A stretch of 64,000 bases of DNA from an uncultured Collinsella sp. (GTDB lineage Bacteria; Actinomycetota; Coriobacteriia; Coriobacteriales; Coriobacteriaceae). Positions 33,550 through 43,032 of the stretch are shown here, piece by piece; positions within the stretch are counted from its first letter, which is position 1, and each line of letters starts with the position of its first letter. Location of the stretch: positions 111,418 to 175,417 of the forward strand of contig UQMU01000001.1 in the NCBI GenBank assembly GCA_900542305.1, written 5' to 3'. Below the pieces are notes generated by a model. The model worked only from the letters and a program-made list of their open reading frames with translations, did no database searches and was not told the DNA's origin. Position numbers and translations under genes: made by a program.

Positions 33550-36500
33550 GCGCCTCACCGCACCCCTGCGCCTTGGCGTTCATGATGAGCATCTGAAGAC
33601 GGTTCTCCACGTTGGCGAAGCTCACGTCGGGATCGTAGTCGAGCGGCAGGAACTGCGCCGTGGGATACTGCTCCTTGAGCGCATGGATGAGCCCGCGCCC
33701 CACGACATGGTTGGGCAGACACCCGAACGGCTGCAGGATCACGAAGTTGCGGCAGCCGCGCTTGGCGTGCTCGAGGATCTCCGCCGGAATCAGCACGCCC
33801 TCGCCCGCATCGAACGTATGGTGCAGGATCTTATCGCTCGCGCGCACGAGCTCGGGCATGCGCGTCGGCGGCTCGTAGAGCGGGCTCGCCGCGCCCAGGC
33901 GGTCGCAACGGTCGTGCGCGAGCTCGAACAGGTTGTCCGCCGTGGCGTACCAGGCCTTTTCGGGCAGCGACAGGTCGACGTGGAACTCGCGCGACTGCGC
34001 ATGCTTGTAGAAATAGGTCTTGCGGATCACGTCGGTCATGCGCGCCTCGATGACCTCGAGCCCGTTGTCCTCGAGGTAGCGCTCGATCTCGTGGTTGGCG
34101 CCGAGATGGAAATTGAGCAGGTACTCGCCCACGATGAGAACGGTCGGATGCGGGTTCGAGCGGTCGTACGGAACGGCGTCCATGATCGCAAGCGCGCGTT
34201 TGAAGCCCGTCGCCTGGCCTCTCAGCCCGGAGCGCTCCATGCCCTCGATAACCTCATCGAGCGCGCGGTCGAACGCAGCGTCCGCCGCGCCCTTCTCGAG
34301 CTCGTAGGGACGGATGCGCCTAAGCATGGCCTCGAGGGTATCGATCATGGGAAGACCGTAGGCGATCTGGATGCTCGGGCCAAGGCCGAGCTTGAAGCCC
34401 GGATGCGCATTGTGGGCATCGACGTCGTCGTTGGTGAGCACCGGGACATAGTCGTATCCCGCGTCGTCGAGCGCGCGGCGCAGCAGGGGCATGTAGTGCG
34501 TCAGGCGGCAGTCGCCGATATACTTGCCAGTCACCACGGCGACGTCGTGCGGGTCGTACTTACCGCTCTCGAGTGCCGCGAGCGCCTCGCCGATCACGAT
34601 TTGCGCGGGGAAGCAGATGTCGTTGTGCACATAGCGTTTGCCCAGGCGAATGGCATCCTCGCGCCCGATATCAAGGGCCTCGGCGCGCACGCCCTGATTG
34701 CGCATCGCCGCGGTCATGAGCCTGCAGAACGCATGGGAGGTGTTGGGGACCAGCGCGATCTTGTCGTGCCGGTCGCGCTTGGTGTACTTGACCTTATACG
34801 GGTCGTCGAGCGGATGGACCGCGTGCACCCGGGCGCCCTCGGCACGCTCCTCCGCGCGACGACGGTTGACCGACTCGATAAACGAACGCACGCGAATGCC
34901 CATGGGACCGGCGACGTCGCTCTCATCGAGCTTGATCATCATCGGAACCTTGGAGCCCATCTCGCCCATCATGCGCGCGATCTCGTCGATGAGATACGCA
35001 TCGTGGCCGCAGCCGAAGCTGCCCATCTGCACGAGCTCGAGCTCGGGCGTCGATGCGACGATGACCGCGCACGACAGCATGCGCGCATGGTAGTTGTTCA
35101 CGATGTCGATGCGGCTGTTGGAAAGATCGACGTTGCAGACCCCCGGCACCGCATCGGGCGTCAGCACGGGGATGCCGCGCTCAGAGAAGAGCTTGGGCAG
35201 CCCGTGGTTGACCAGCGGGTCGTTGTGGTACGGGCGCGAAGCGATCACCACCGCGTAGCCGCCGTCCTCGCGCACGTTCTCGAGCACCTGCCTGCCGCGC
35301 AGCTGCAGCTGGTTCTCAAACGTCTCCTGCGCGCGGTCCGCCTGCTCGGTCGCCTTGGCAACCAGGTCGGCATCGATATCGAAGGTCTCCTTGCACCACG
35401 CCTTGAGCTGACGGTTTCGGTCGCCCTCGTCGTACCAGTGGAACAGCGGCGTATCGAACGGAACGCCGAAACGCTCCTCCGGGTTATCGGAATTGCGCAT
35501 CACGTAGGGGTATCCCTTTACGACGGCGCACATCCACTCGCTGGTAGAGGCGGTGTTTTCGGTGGGCACCGTCGTGATGATGGGCATGAAGATGCGGTCG
35601 ACGCCGGCGTCGACGAGATTGCGGATGTGCCCGTGGACGAGCTTGGCCGGGAAGCACACGGTGTCGGATGTGACGTGCGCCAGACCGCGCTCGTACATCG
35701 CCTTGGTGCTGCGTCCCGAGACGCGCACCTTAAAGCCGAGCGTGCTGAAGAACGTCGACCAGAACGGCATGGTGTCCCAGAACTCGAGCACACGGGGAAT
35801 GCCGATCGTGACATCGCGCCCCCCGCTGACGGGAACCGTGGGGTACGACTCGAACAGCAGCTTCTCGCGGTCGACAAAGAGATTGGGGGCAGCCGCGGTC
35901 CGGTCGCGCCCCGTGCCGGGTGCCTGTGCCTCGCAAGCACCCTGCGGACGCAGCTCCTCCGCCGCGGGAACCTCGCGCACGAGCTCATCCCATGAGATGG
36001 CGCCGCCGCGCGGGCAGCGATTGCCCGTGACGTAAAGCGAGCCGTCGCCAAATGCCACGACCGCGCGCTGGCAGCGGTTGTTGCACCGACGGCAGGTAAC
36101 GCCGCCGAACTCGCGATGCTCGAAGCGCTCCACGGCATCGAGCCCGATAAACGACGTGCCGGCGTCGCCCTTGCGGCATTCCTCGCGCGCGAGCAGGGCG
36201 ATACCGATAGCGCCCATCAGCCCCGGGTGGGGCGCACGCGTGACGGGTTTGCCCAGATACTGCTCGAATGCGCGCAGCACCGCGTCGTTTCGGAACGTGC
36301 CGCCCTGGACAACGACTTTGTCGCCCAGACGGTTGAGATTTGAAACGCGAATGACCTTGGTGAACACGTTCTCGATAATCGAACGGCAGAGACCGGCCAT
36401 GATGTCGCCCGGACCCTTACCGCGCCGCTGCTCGGAAACGACGCTGCTGTTCATGAACACCGTGCAGCGGCTGCCGAGAACGGCGGGGGCTTTGGACGAA

Positions 36501-37972
36501 AATGCCTCGGTCGCGATATCCTCAACGGCTATTCCGAGGTTTTTGGCAAAACCCTCGAGGAACGAGCCGCAGCCCGCAGAGCACGCCTCGTTGACGACGA
36601 TATCGGTCAGCACGCCGTGGTTGAGCCAGATGGCCTTCATATCCTGTCCGCCGATGTCGAGCACGAAGGTCGCATCGGGAACGCATGCGCACGCGGCGCG
36701 GGCGTGCGCGACCGTCTCGACCGTATGGTAGTCGGCGTGGAACGCGCGCGCGAAAAGCTCCTCGCCGTATCCCGTGGTGCCCACGGCATCGATCGCAAGC
36801 GTGACTCCCGCTGTCTCCCAGCGGTTCTTCAAGCTGACAAGACCCTGTTGGGCGACGTCGAGCGGTCTGCCGTTATTAGACGCGTAGAACGAATCGACAA
36901 GCTCACCCGCCTCATCGACCAGGGCGAACTTGGTCGTCGTGCTCCCCGAATCGATACCGAGCGCCACACGCACCGTCTCTCCGGGCGCATACGCATCCGG
37001 ACCCTTTGCCGGCGTCTCTTTGCCATGGCGTGCCGTAAAATCCGCCTGCTCGGCAGGTGTGGCAAAAAAGGGCTGGGCAAGACGTCCCTCCCCGCTTGCG
37101 GGCGCGACCGTCTCGAGCTTATCCAGCCGGACAAAAGCGTCGGGAAGGTCGATCGGTTGGGACGATGCGAACATGTCGGTCAGCGACAGGGCGGCACCGC
37201 GCGCGACCATGATCTGCGGATCGCGCGGGACGATAACCTGATCGTCCGATAGATTCAGTTGCTCCCGGAACACGCGGACCAGTGTGGGGTTGTAGGCGAG
37301 CGTACCGCCCTCGAAGATTACCGGCGGCTCGATGTCGATACCCTGGGCCAGACCGCCGATCGTTTGGCGGGCGACCGCGTGAAGCGCCGAAAGCGCCAGG
37401 TCGGTGGTAGGAATGCCCTCGTTGAGCAGCGGCTGGATATCGGTCTTTGCGTACACGCCGCAGCGGCCCGAGACCTCGTGGACGGTCGTTCCCCGGCTTG
37501 CGAGCTGCTCGAACTCGCCCGATTCGGTGCCGACCCCCATGAGCTTTGCCATCTCGTCGATAAATGCACCGGTACCGCCTGCGCACGAGCCGTTCATGCG
37601 CATGTCGGCAACCTCGATGTCTCCCTTATCGTTGGTGCGGAAGAAGATCATCTTGGCGTCTTGGCCGCCCAGCTCGATGGCGCAGCGCGTCTGCGGATAG
37701 AACCTGCTGATCGCGAGCGCGTTGGCGACCACCTCCTGAACGTACGAGGCGCCCAGCGCGGTCGCGATATCGCGCGCACCCGAGCCGGTCACCGCAACGC
37801 GCAGTGACTCATGGGGAAAGCGCTCGGCGAGCTCGCCGAGCATGGCGCGCACGCTCGCTGTCTGACACGCCCCGTGGCGGCGATATCCCCACCACGCCTC
37901 GGTCATATCCTCGTGCATCGCGTAAACTTTGGTCGTCGTCGACCCTACGTCCAGTCCTACTAGCAACGCCAT
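33533..37972 (-). CDS. giant 2-hydroxyacyl-CoA dehydratase activase-like protein
   Basis: A 1479-residue protein with two BadF/BcrA-type ASKHA ATPase domains (LVGLDVGSTTTKVY at the start, VALGIDSGSTTTKFAL near residue 337). Each has a cluster-binding Cys region (SCAGGTGAFIDEM; ACSAGCGSFLEG). Next come a Cys-rich ferredoxin-like patch (CRRCNNRCQ), a DUF2229 region (IGIPRVLEFWDTMPFW) and a C-terminal dehydratase-like part. Such activases drive ATP-dependent electron transfer to dehydratases or reductases and are oxygen-sensitive. No dehydratase subunits are adjacent, so the partner is unknown or lies within the C-terminus. GGAG lies four bases before ATG. Confidence 0.88.
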   Translation of the reverse strand: MALLVGLDVGSTTTKVYAMHEDMTEAWWGYRRHGACQTASVRAMLGELAERFPHESLRVAVTGSGARDIATALGASYVQEVVANALAISRFYPQTRCAIELGGQDAKMIFFRTNDKGDIEVADMRMNGSCAGGTGAFIDEMAKLMGVGTESGEFEQLASRGTTVHEVSGRCGVYAKTDIQPLLNEGIPTTDLALSALHAVARQTIGGLAQGIDIEPPVIFEGGTLAYNPTLVRVFREQLNLSDDQVIVPRDPQIMVARGAALSLTDMFASSQPIDLPDAFVRLDKLETVAPASGEGRLAQPFFATPAEQADFTARHGKETPAKGPDAYAPGETVRVALGIDSGSTTTKFALVDEAGELVDSFYASNNGRPLDVAQQGLVSLKNRWETAGVTLAIDAVGTTGYGEELFARAFHADYHTVETVAHARAACACVPDATFVLDIGGQDMKAIWLNHGVLTDIVVNEACSAGCGSFLEGFAKNLGIAVEDIATEAFSSKAPAVLGSRCTVFMNSSVVSEQRRGKGPGDIMAGLCRSIIENVFTKVIRVSNLNRLGDKVVVQGGTFRNDAVLRAFEQYLGKPVTRAPHPGLMGAIGIALLAREECRKGDAGTSFIGLDAVERFEHREFGGVTCRRCNNRCQRAVVAFGDGSLYVTGNRCPRGGAISWDELVREVPAAEELRPQGACEAQAPGTGRDRTAAAPNLFVDREKLLFESYPTVPVSGGRDVTIGIPRVLEFWDTMPFWSTFFSTLGFKVRVSGRSTKAMYERGLAHVTSDTVCFPAKLVHGHIRNLVDAGVDRIFMPIITTVPTENTASTSEWMCAVVKGYPYVMRNSDNPEERFGVPFDTPLFHWYDEGDRNRQLKAWCKETFDIDADLVAKATEQADRAQETFENQLQLRGRQVLENVREDGGYAVVIASRPYHNDPLVNHGLPKLFSERGIPVLTPDAVPGVCNVDLSNSRIDIVNNYHARMLSCAVIVASTPELELVQMGSFGCGHDAYLIDEIARMMGEMGSKVPMMIKLDESDVAGPMGIRVRSFIESVNRRRAEERAEGARVHAVHPLDDPYKVKYTKRDRHDKIALVPNTSHAFCRLMTAAMRNQGVRAEALDIGREDAIRLGKRYVHNDICFPAQIVIGEALAALESGKYDPHDVAVVTGKYIGDCRLTHYMPLLRRALDDAGYDYVPVLTNDDVDAHNAHPGFKLGLGPSIQIAYGLPMIDTLEAMLRRIRPYELEKGAADAAFDRALDEVIEGMERSGLRGQATGFKRALAIMDAVPYDRSNPHPTVLIVGEYLLNFHLGANHEIERYLEDNGLEVIEARMTDVIRKTYFYKHAQSREFHVDLSLPEKAWYATADNLFELAHDRCDRLGAASPLYEPPTRMPELVRASDKILHHTFDAGEGVLIPAEILEHAKRGCRNFVILQPFGCLPNHVVGRGLIHALKEQYPTAQFLPLDYDPDVSFANVENRLQMLIMNAKAQGCGEAHGETA

Positions 37973-38021
37973 AATGCTCCGTCTCTCGCATTTTTCCCGC
38001 TAGAGATATACCACTCTACGT

Positions 38022-38042
38022 AATACAACAGACTGTTGTATT
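38022..38042. promoter_or_regulatory. 21-bp palindrome, likely TetR operator
   Basis: AATACAACAG and CTGTTGTATT are perfect 10-bp arms around a single A, about 50 bases upstream of the activase start. Size and symmetry fit a TetR dimer site. Confidence 0.65.
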
Positions 38043-38051
38043 TAAACTCCG

Positions 38052-38089
38052 TATAAAAAGCGGCTGCCGAAACGCTTCAGCAGCCGCCG
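38052..38089 (-). terminator. terminator of the DUF2798 gene
   Basis: GCGGCTGC pairs with GCAGCCGC, followed on the minus strand by TTTTTATACG. Confidence 0.8.
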
Positions 38090-38253
38090 AATGCACCAAC
38101 AGATTGTTCTGCGCGCTAGCACGTCGGGCAACGGAGCAGCACGGGCCCTCCGGTCATGCGCACCGCTCACGCCCGCGATGTCGCCGAGAGAGCTATCCAC
38201 GCTTAGGGCTCCAACCAAGCAAGTCGCCCGCGCTCAGCAGATCCCTAAGCGAG

Positions 38254-38802
38254 CTACTCGCACTCAGGAGCCATAGCCTGCTCCAAGAGCTCGGCATGCT
38301 CCTCCTCGAAAACCGTCCCCACAGGGAAGGCGCGACGGAAGACGAAGCGGGAAATCGGACCGGCTACCAAAAGGTTCCACGGCAGCGCCATCACAAAATT
38401 ATGCGGGATGTTGATCATCCAGATCGCGGGCACGGAATACAGGTTCGCAAGGATGCCGCCGGGCATGTGCGTCAGACCCTCACAGGCACCGTACAGCGAC
38501 ATGATGATGACCATGGGAACGACCATGCAGGAGCTGACGGCGAGCGTCATGGCAAGTGGCGAGCTCTTGCCCGGCGTGACCAAGTACTTAAAGGCGAAAC
38601 CCTTGGCGAGCGGGCTGGCGACGAACCAGTCGCAGCACATGGCAAAAATGTAGGCAACGGGGAAGCCGAGCCACGCAGTGGCAACGACCTCGCCGTTGAT
38701 GGCCCCGTGCTGCAGGGCAACGTTGTAGATGCTCATCCAGAGCACCATGCAAAAGCACATGATAAAGGTGAACAGCAGGCTCTCTCGTTTGTTGATAGGC
38801 AT
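38254..38802 (-). CDS. DUF2798-type membrane protein
   Basis: A 182-residue protein with four hydrophobic segments (LLFTFIMCFCMVLWMSIYNV, TAWLGFPVAYIFAMCCDWFV, LAVSSCMVVPMVIIMSLYGA, MINIPHNFVMALPWNLLVAG). This layout matches DUF2798 proteins of unknown function. The assignment rests on resemblance of the paired helices. ATG 38802 is preferred because the longer start would add an unrelated hydrophobic stretch; the SD (GAGAGGA) is unusually distant at about 12 bases. A hairpin with a T tract lies in its leader. Confidence 0.6.
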   Translation of the reverse strand: MPINKRESLLFTFIMCFCMVLWMSIYNVALQHGAINGEVVATAWLGFPVAYIFAMCCDWFVASPLAKGFAFKYLVTPGKSSPLAMTLAVSSCMVVPMVIIMSLYGACEGLTHMPGGILANLYSVPAIWMINIPHNFVMALPWNLLVAGPISRFVFRRAFPVGTVFEEEHAELLEQAMAPECE

Positions 38803-38845
38803 AAAGGGCAGATTCCTCTCTGTGTTGTACCGCGGCGCCACGCAA

Positions 38846-38897
38846 CAAAAACGGGCGGGCAAGATGGAGCTGTTGGAACTTCATCTCGCCCGCCCGT
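38846..38897 (-). terminator. attenuator-like hairpin in the DUF2798 leader
   Basis: ACGGGCGGGC (minus side GCCCGCCCGT) closes a stem of about 18 pairs including AGATGGA/TTCATCT, followed on the minus strand by five T, 44 bases before the start codon. A candidate promoter (TTACGA, TGCTAGGCT) lies upstream near 38935-38965. Confidence 0.6.
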
Positions 38898-39012
38898 GGT
38901 ACGCGCGTCTGCGACTACTTATGTGGTGGAACCAGCCTAGCACGAAACGCATGCGCTTCGTAAGCGTTGAGTTTATGAAGATGCAGGGCACCGATAATCC
39001 CCCGACCCCATA

Positions 39013-39079
39013 AGTTGCGGTGGAATACGGACTGTTTTGACCCTTTAAGCAGCAATTCAGTCCCTATTTCACCGCAACT
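39013..39079. repeat. REP-like long palindrome (GGGACTG variant)
   Basis: 22-base arms 39013-39034 and 39058-39079 are complementary with two mismatches, reading GGGACTG at the inner end. Confidence 0.65.
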
Positions 39080-39081
39080 CA

Positions 39082-39117
39082 TTTGGTGCAAAGTAACCTG
39101 TCCCCCTTGTACCAATT
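39082..39117 (-). repeat. REP-like hairpin at the ThrE-type exporter stop codon
   Basis: On the minus strand TTGGTACAAG, then GGGGACAGG, then CTTTGCACCAA. It begins in the TAA stop at 39118-39116. Confidence 0.7.
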
Positions 39118-40684
39118 AGCTGGTGTGGCGCCAGCGAGGGTCGGTGAGCGTACGCGCCACACCCAGTCCAACGGGCAGAAACGCTACGATGAGCACTGCG
39201 CGCACAAACCAGCCGAGCATATTGACCGTGTCGAAGGTGCACATGTAATACATCGAGCGATACAGATACAAGCCCGGCACCATAATGACAATCGAAGGCA
39301 CCGTGAGGGCGATGCGCGGGTAGGTGAGCTTGACTTCAGCCAAGCTTGCGAGCAGCCCCGATACCAGCGCGCCGATAAACGCTGCTGCCTCGGGAGGCAT
39401 TCCCGTGCTGAGGCCCAGGAAGGGAATCATCGTCGGCGCATCGACAAGGGTCAGACGCAGGGTATTGGACACGGCGCCGATCAACCCAGCTGCCGCGGCC
39501 ATCTTTACCGGGCTGTTGAACATCACCGAGAAGCCGAATACGCCAACGAAGCTCATCACCACGCGCAGGAGCGTAAGGGCAAGCGGCGAAAGGCCCAGTG
39601 GGGCAAAGTCGTCCGGCGCCAGGCCAACACACTCGGCAACCATCCAACCTACGAGGGTCGCCATCACAATAATCGATACGGCATATGAAAGGCGCTCGAT
39701 ACCGCTTCGCATGTCGAGCTTAGCGATGTCGAGGCCTGCCGTAATGAGTGGAAAGCCGGGAATCACAAAGAGCATGGCGCCGATATAGCCTTCTTGGTGC
39801 GACATTGCCCCCGGTATGACCTGGCCAAGGCCGAGCAATGCCAGCAGATACGAAACGCAAGCGAGCGCAACGCCGGTCGTCAGCGCGCTGAACTGACCAA
39901 GGCCTTGCTTGAGAATATGGGAGCGGGCAAAGTTGCCGACACCCGCGCCCACGAACGCGCAGGCCATCTCGATAGGGCCGCCGCCGAGCAAAAAAACGAA
40001 GGCGCCACAGGCGCAGGCCGCCGCAAGGCCCTGTTGCCAAGGCGCGTAATCAGGTTTTGAACTCTCAACGGTCTTGAGCATCTCGTGATACTCGTGCACC
40101 GTGAAGCGACGACCATAGGTCTCGATTTCCTTGAGGAAACTCTCCATCATCCAAATGCGATGGGTATTGACGCCCGTTGTGGGCAAGCTGACGACCTCAT
40201 TAAAGCAGTGACCATCTTCGATGCAGGTGCACTCAAACGACAGAAGACTTAAGTCAACGTGGATGGTGACACCGAGTACGGCGGCAACACGATTCATGGT
40301 ATCGCGCACGCGCCAGGCACCCGTTCCGCTTGCCAGCATAAGCATGCCGGTGCGGCAGATGATGGATGATTTATCGGTGAGCGGCGCATCGACGGCAAGC
40401 TCATCGCCTGCCGTCACGATCTGGTGCCAGTCAGTTTTCATATGGAGCGCGCCGGCACGAACGCCGTGGTGCATGGGGGCTCTCGAAAGCAGCGAGTCAA
40501 GGCGCGAAGGCTGTGGGGGCTCCGCTGATCCGACCTCGTCCTCGTCGGGCTCTTCATCAATAAGGTCGAAAGTATCGAGCGCCGCCGGCTCGCGACGGTC
40601 GATCAATTCCTCGTCCTCATCATCAAAGTAGTTGAACTGATCGAGCATGTCCTCTTCGATTGCACGCTCGCTCGCGTCGTCCAT
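39116..40684 (-). CDS. threonine/serine exporter family protein (ThrE + ThrE_2)
   Basis: A 522-residue membrane protein. After an acidic soluble tail (residues 1-85) comes a ThrE-type domain (GTGAWRVRDTMNRVAAVLGV) and about ten transmembrane segments covering both the ThrE and the ThrE_2 halves, which in some bacteria are separate genes. Predicted to export threonine, serine or similar metabolites; substrate not shown. A REP-like hairpin starts in its stop codon. Confidence 0.85.
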   Translation of the reverse strand: MDDASERAIEEDMLDQFNYFDDEDEELIDRREPAALDTFDLIDEEPDEDEVGSAEPPQPSRLDSLLSRAPMHHGVRAGALHMKTDWHQIVTAGDELAVDAPLTDKSSIICRTGMLMLASGTGAWRVRDTMNRVAAVLGVTIHVDLSLLSFECTCIEDGHCFNEVVSLPTTGVNTHRIWMMESFLKEIETYGRRFTVHEYHEMLKTVESSKPDYAPWQQGLAAACACGAFVFLLGGGPIEMACAFVGAGVGNFARSHILKQGLGQFSALTTGVALACVSYLLALLGLGQVIPGAMSHQEGYIGAMLFVIPGFPLITAGLDIAKLDMRSGIERLSYAVSIIVMATLVGWMVAECVGLAPDDFAPLGLSPLALTLLRVVMSFVGVFGFSVMFNSPVKMAAAAGLIGAVSNTLRLTLVDAPTMIPFLGLSTGMPPEAAAFIGALVSGLLASLAEVKLTYPRIALTVPSIVIMVPGLYLYRSMYYMCTFDTVNMLGWFVRAVLIVAFLPVGLGVARTLTDPRWRHTS

Positions 40685-40752
40685 ATAGACGCTCCCTTCC
40701 TACCGACTAACCCCCATCCTAGGCAGCAACGGCTAAAGGAAACATAAAAGAG

Positions 40753-40821
40753 ACGGCTGTCATGCGAGCCATATGCTCAATAGCCGTTGGGTAGTCGTTT
40801 AAGAACGTCCCCAATGACTAC
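40753..40821. repeat. two small palindromes in the gap between thrE-like and lysS genes
   Basis: ACGGCT (40753) pairs with AGCCGT (to 40787), and GTAGTC (40791) pairs with GACTAC (to 40821) around a loop that on the minus strand reads GGGGACG. Nothing else is seen in 40685-40880. Confidence 0.5.
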
Positions 40822-40881
40822 ATCTATGTATTGGCAACGTCAGCGAGCGGGTCGCATTTGAGGCAAGGTGACGTGAAACGA

Positions 40882-40910
40882 AAGGGCGCTGACCTTCTGG
40901 TCGCGCCCTT
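40882..40910 (-). terminator. lysS terminator
   Basis: AAGGGCGC.GACC pairs with GGTCAGCGCCCTT on the minus strand, then TCGTTT. Confidence 0.65.
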
Positions 40911-40958
40911 GAAGTTGAACGTCAGATTGTCCAAATGCGGCCCGCGCAGCGTCGAGCC

Positions 40959-40985
40959 GTTACGCGGTTCGTAGAACCGCGTAAC
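40959..40985 (-). repeat. GTTACGCGGTT palindrome after lysS
   Basis: Perfect 12-bp arms GTTACGCGGTTC and GAACCGCGTAAC with a 3-base loop, four bases after the lysS stop. A close copy follows dtd at 45475-45502. Confidence 0.75.
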
Positions 40986-40988
40986 TAG

Positions 40989-42953
40989 TTAGTACATCTT
41001 TGCGCCGGCGGGGATGGAGGCGTCGAGCTGGATCAGGTTGAGGCGCTCCTCACCATCCTCCTCGTGGATGGCACTGATGAGCATGCCGCAGCTGGGGATG
41101 CCCATCATCTTGCGCGGAGGCAGGTTGGTGATGGCGAGCAAGGTCTTGCCGACCAGGTCCTCGGGCTCGTAATAAGCGTGAATACCGGAGAGGATGGTGC
41201 GGTCGGTACCGGTACCGTCGTCGAGCGTAAAGTTCAGCAGCTTCTTGGACTTCTTGACGGCCTCGCATGCCTTGACCTTCACGGCGCGGAAATCGCTCTT
41301 GGAGAAGGTATCAAAGTCGACGAACTCCTCGAACAGCGGCTCAACGGCGATCTTGGAGTAATCGAGCGTGGGCTTAAGCGACGTAACGAACGGGCTCGCG
41401 GCGTTGCCGACCTCGGCAGCCTTAGCGGCAGCGGCACCGGACTGGAAACCCTTCTCGGGCTTCATGTGCGGGAACAGCAGCACGTCGCGGATGGAAGCCT
41501 GGTTAGTGAGCAGCATGACCACGCGGTCGATACCGATGCCGATACCGCCCGCAGGAGGCATACCGTACTCGAGGGCGCGCACGTAGTCCTCGTCATACTC
41601 CATGGCCTCATCGTCGCCGCCGGCCTTCTCGGCCATTTGGGCAGCAAAGCGCTCAGCCTGGTCGACCGGGTCGTTGAGCTCGGAAAATGCGTTGGCGTAC
41701 TCGTGGCCGGCAATAACCAGCTCAAAACGGTGGGTCAGACGCGGATCGTCCTCAAAACGCTTGGCAAGCGGGCTGACCTCGATGGGGTAATCACACACGA
41801 ACGTGGGGTTGACGATGGTGTCCTCGCCCAGCTCATCGTAAATCTCGGCGATGATCTTGCCAGCAGTCCACTCGGGCTTGATCTCCAGGCCCTTCTCGCG
41901 CGCGGCGGCAGCAAGCTCCTCGACCGGCGTGTCAATGGTGACCTGCTTGCCGAGCACGTCGGAGACGATGTCGGTCATGGGACGGCTGGCCCACTCACCA
42001 GAAAGGTCGATGGTCTGGCCCTGATACTCGATGACCTCGGGGTTGCCGATGGCCTTGTTAGCTGCCTTAATAACACCCTGGGCGAGCGCCTTCATGCCCT
42101 CGAGGTCGGAGAAGGCACGGTAGGCCTCCATCGTGGTGAACTCGGGGTTGTGGGTAAGGTCCATGCCCTCGTTACGGAAGATGCGGCCGATCTCGAACAC
42201 GCGCTCAAAACCACCGACGATGCAGCGCTTGAGGTGCAGCTCGGTGGCAATACGCAGGTAGCACTCCTGATCGAGCGCGTTGAAGTGAGTGATGAACGGC
42301 TTGGCAGTAGCGCCGCCCTGGATGGTCTGCAGGATGGGGGTCTCGACCTCCATGTAGCCGTCGGACTCCATAAAGCGACGGAAGGTGGAGAGAATCTGCG
42401 AACGCTTACGGAAGGTCTCGCGAACGTCGTCGTTGGCGATCAGGTCGACATAGCGCTGGCGATAGCGGGTCTCCTTATCGGAAAGACCGTGGAACTTCTC
42501 GGGCAGCGGACGAACGGCCTTGGCAAGCAGGGTCGCGCTCTTAGGGGCAACGGAAAGCTGGCCACGCTGGGTGCGCACGACCACGCCGGTCACGCCCAGG
42601 ATGTCGCCCAGATCGAGGGCCTTGAGCGTACTCCAGGCAGCCTCGTCCATGTCGTTGATGCGGCAGAACAGCTGAATCTCGGCAGTCGCATCGCGCACGA
42701 CGATGAACATGATCTTGCCCTGACCGCGCTTGGCGACCACACGGCCAGCGATCTTCACGACGTCCTCGGTGTCCTCGCCATCGGCAAGCTCGGCGTACTT
42801 AGCCTCGATATCGGCGACGTAGTCCTCAAGCTCAGAGTGCTCGGGATAGGGGTTCTGGCCCGCCTCGAACAGGGCGGCGCGCTTGGCCAGGCGGGTGGCG
42901 CGCTCGTCGTTGAGCGTCGATGCCTGATCGGCGGCGTTCTGGTTCTCTGCCAT
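40989..42953 (-). CDS. lysS: lysyl-tRNA synthetase with C-terminal tRNA-binding domain
   Basis: A 654-residue class IIb LysRS. The OB-fold anticodon domain (VVKIAGRVVAKRGQGKIMFIVVRD) and the catalytic core (FEIGRIFRNEGMD, GIGIGIDRVVMLLTN) make up about 500 residues. From residue 546 a Trbp111/EMAPII-like domain follows (DFRAVKVKACEAVKK, SGIHAYYEPEDLVGK, NLPPRKMMGIPSCGML), as found at the end of MetRS. This fusion should raise tRNA affinity. It follows greA after a bidirectional hairpin. Confidence 0.95.
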   Translation of the reverse strand: MAENQNAADQASTLNDERATRLAKRAALFEAGQNPYPEHSELEDYVADIEAKYAELADGEDTEDVVKIAGRVVAKRGQGKIMFIVVRDATAEIQLFCRINDMDEAAWSTLKALDLGDILGVTGVVVRTQRGQLSVAPKSATLLAKAVRPLPEKFHGLSDKETRYRQRYVDLIANDDVRETFRKRSQILSTFRRFMESDGYMEVETPILQTIQGGATAKPFITHFNALDQECYLRIATELHLKRCIVGGFERVFEIGRIFRNEGMDLTHNPEFTTMEAYRAFSDLEGMKALAQGVIKAANKAIGNPEVIEYQGQTIDLSGEWASRPMTDIVSDVLGKQVTIDTPVEELAAAAREKGLEIKPEWTAGKIIAEIYDELGEDTIVNPTFVCDYPIEVSPLAKRFEDDPRLTHRFELVIAGHEYANAFSELNDPVDQAERFAAQMAEKAGGDDEAMEYDEDYVRALEYGMPPAGGIGIGIDRVVMLLTNQASIRDVLLFPHMKPEKGFQSGAAAAKAAEVGNAASPFVTSLKPTLDYSKIAVEPLFEEFVDFDTFSKSDFRAVKVKACEAVKKSKKLLNFTLDDGTGTDRTILSGIHAYYEPEDLVGKTLLAITNLPPRKMMGIPSCGMLISAIHEEDGEERLNLIQLDASIPAGAKMY

Positions 42954-42971
42954 AAGTTAGCTCCTCAAACT

Positions 42972-43008
42972 AAAACGCTCCCCAGGATTCGGTCCCAGGG
43001 AGCGAAAA
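42972..43008. terminator. hairpin between greA and lysS
   Basis: TTTTCGCTCCCTGGGA pairs with TCCTGGGGAGCGTTTT, with T runs on both sides. It may give partial read-through into lysS. Confidence 0.75.
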
Positions 43009-43032
43009 CATACCTTTACGCGGGACCGTGGT

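Noticed and set aside
33416..35995. 859-codon open frame opposite the activase gene
   Set aside because: Antisense shadow rich in Arg, Ala, His and Val; the minus-strand gene has clear domains.
38104..38940. 278-codon plus-strand frame over the DUF2798 gene
   Set aside because: Opposite-strand shadow; low-complexity composition, whereas the minus-strand frame has four clean hydrophobic segments.
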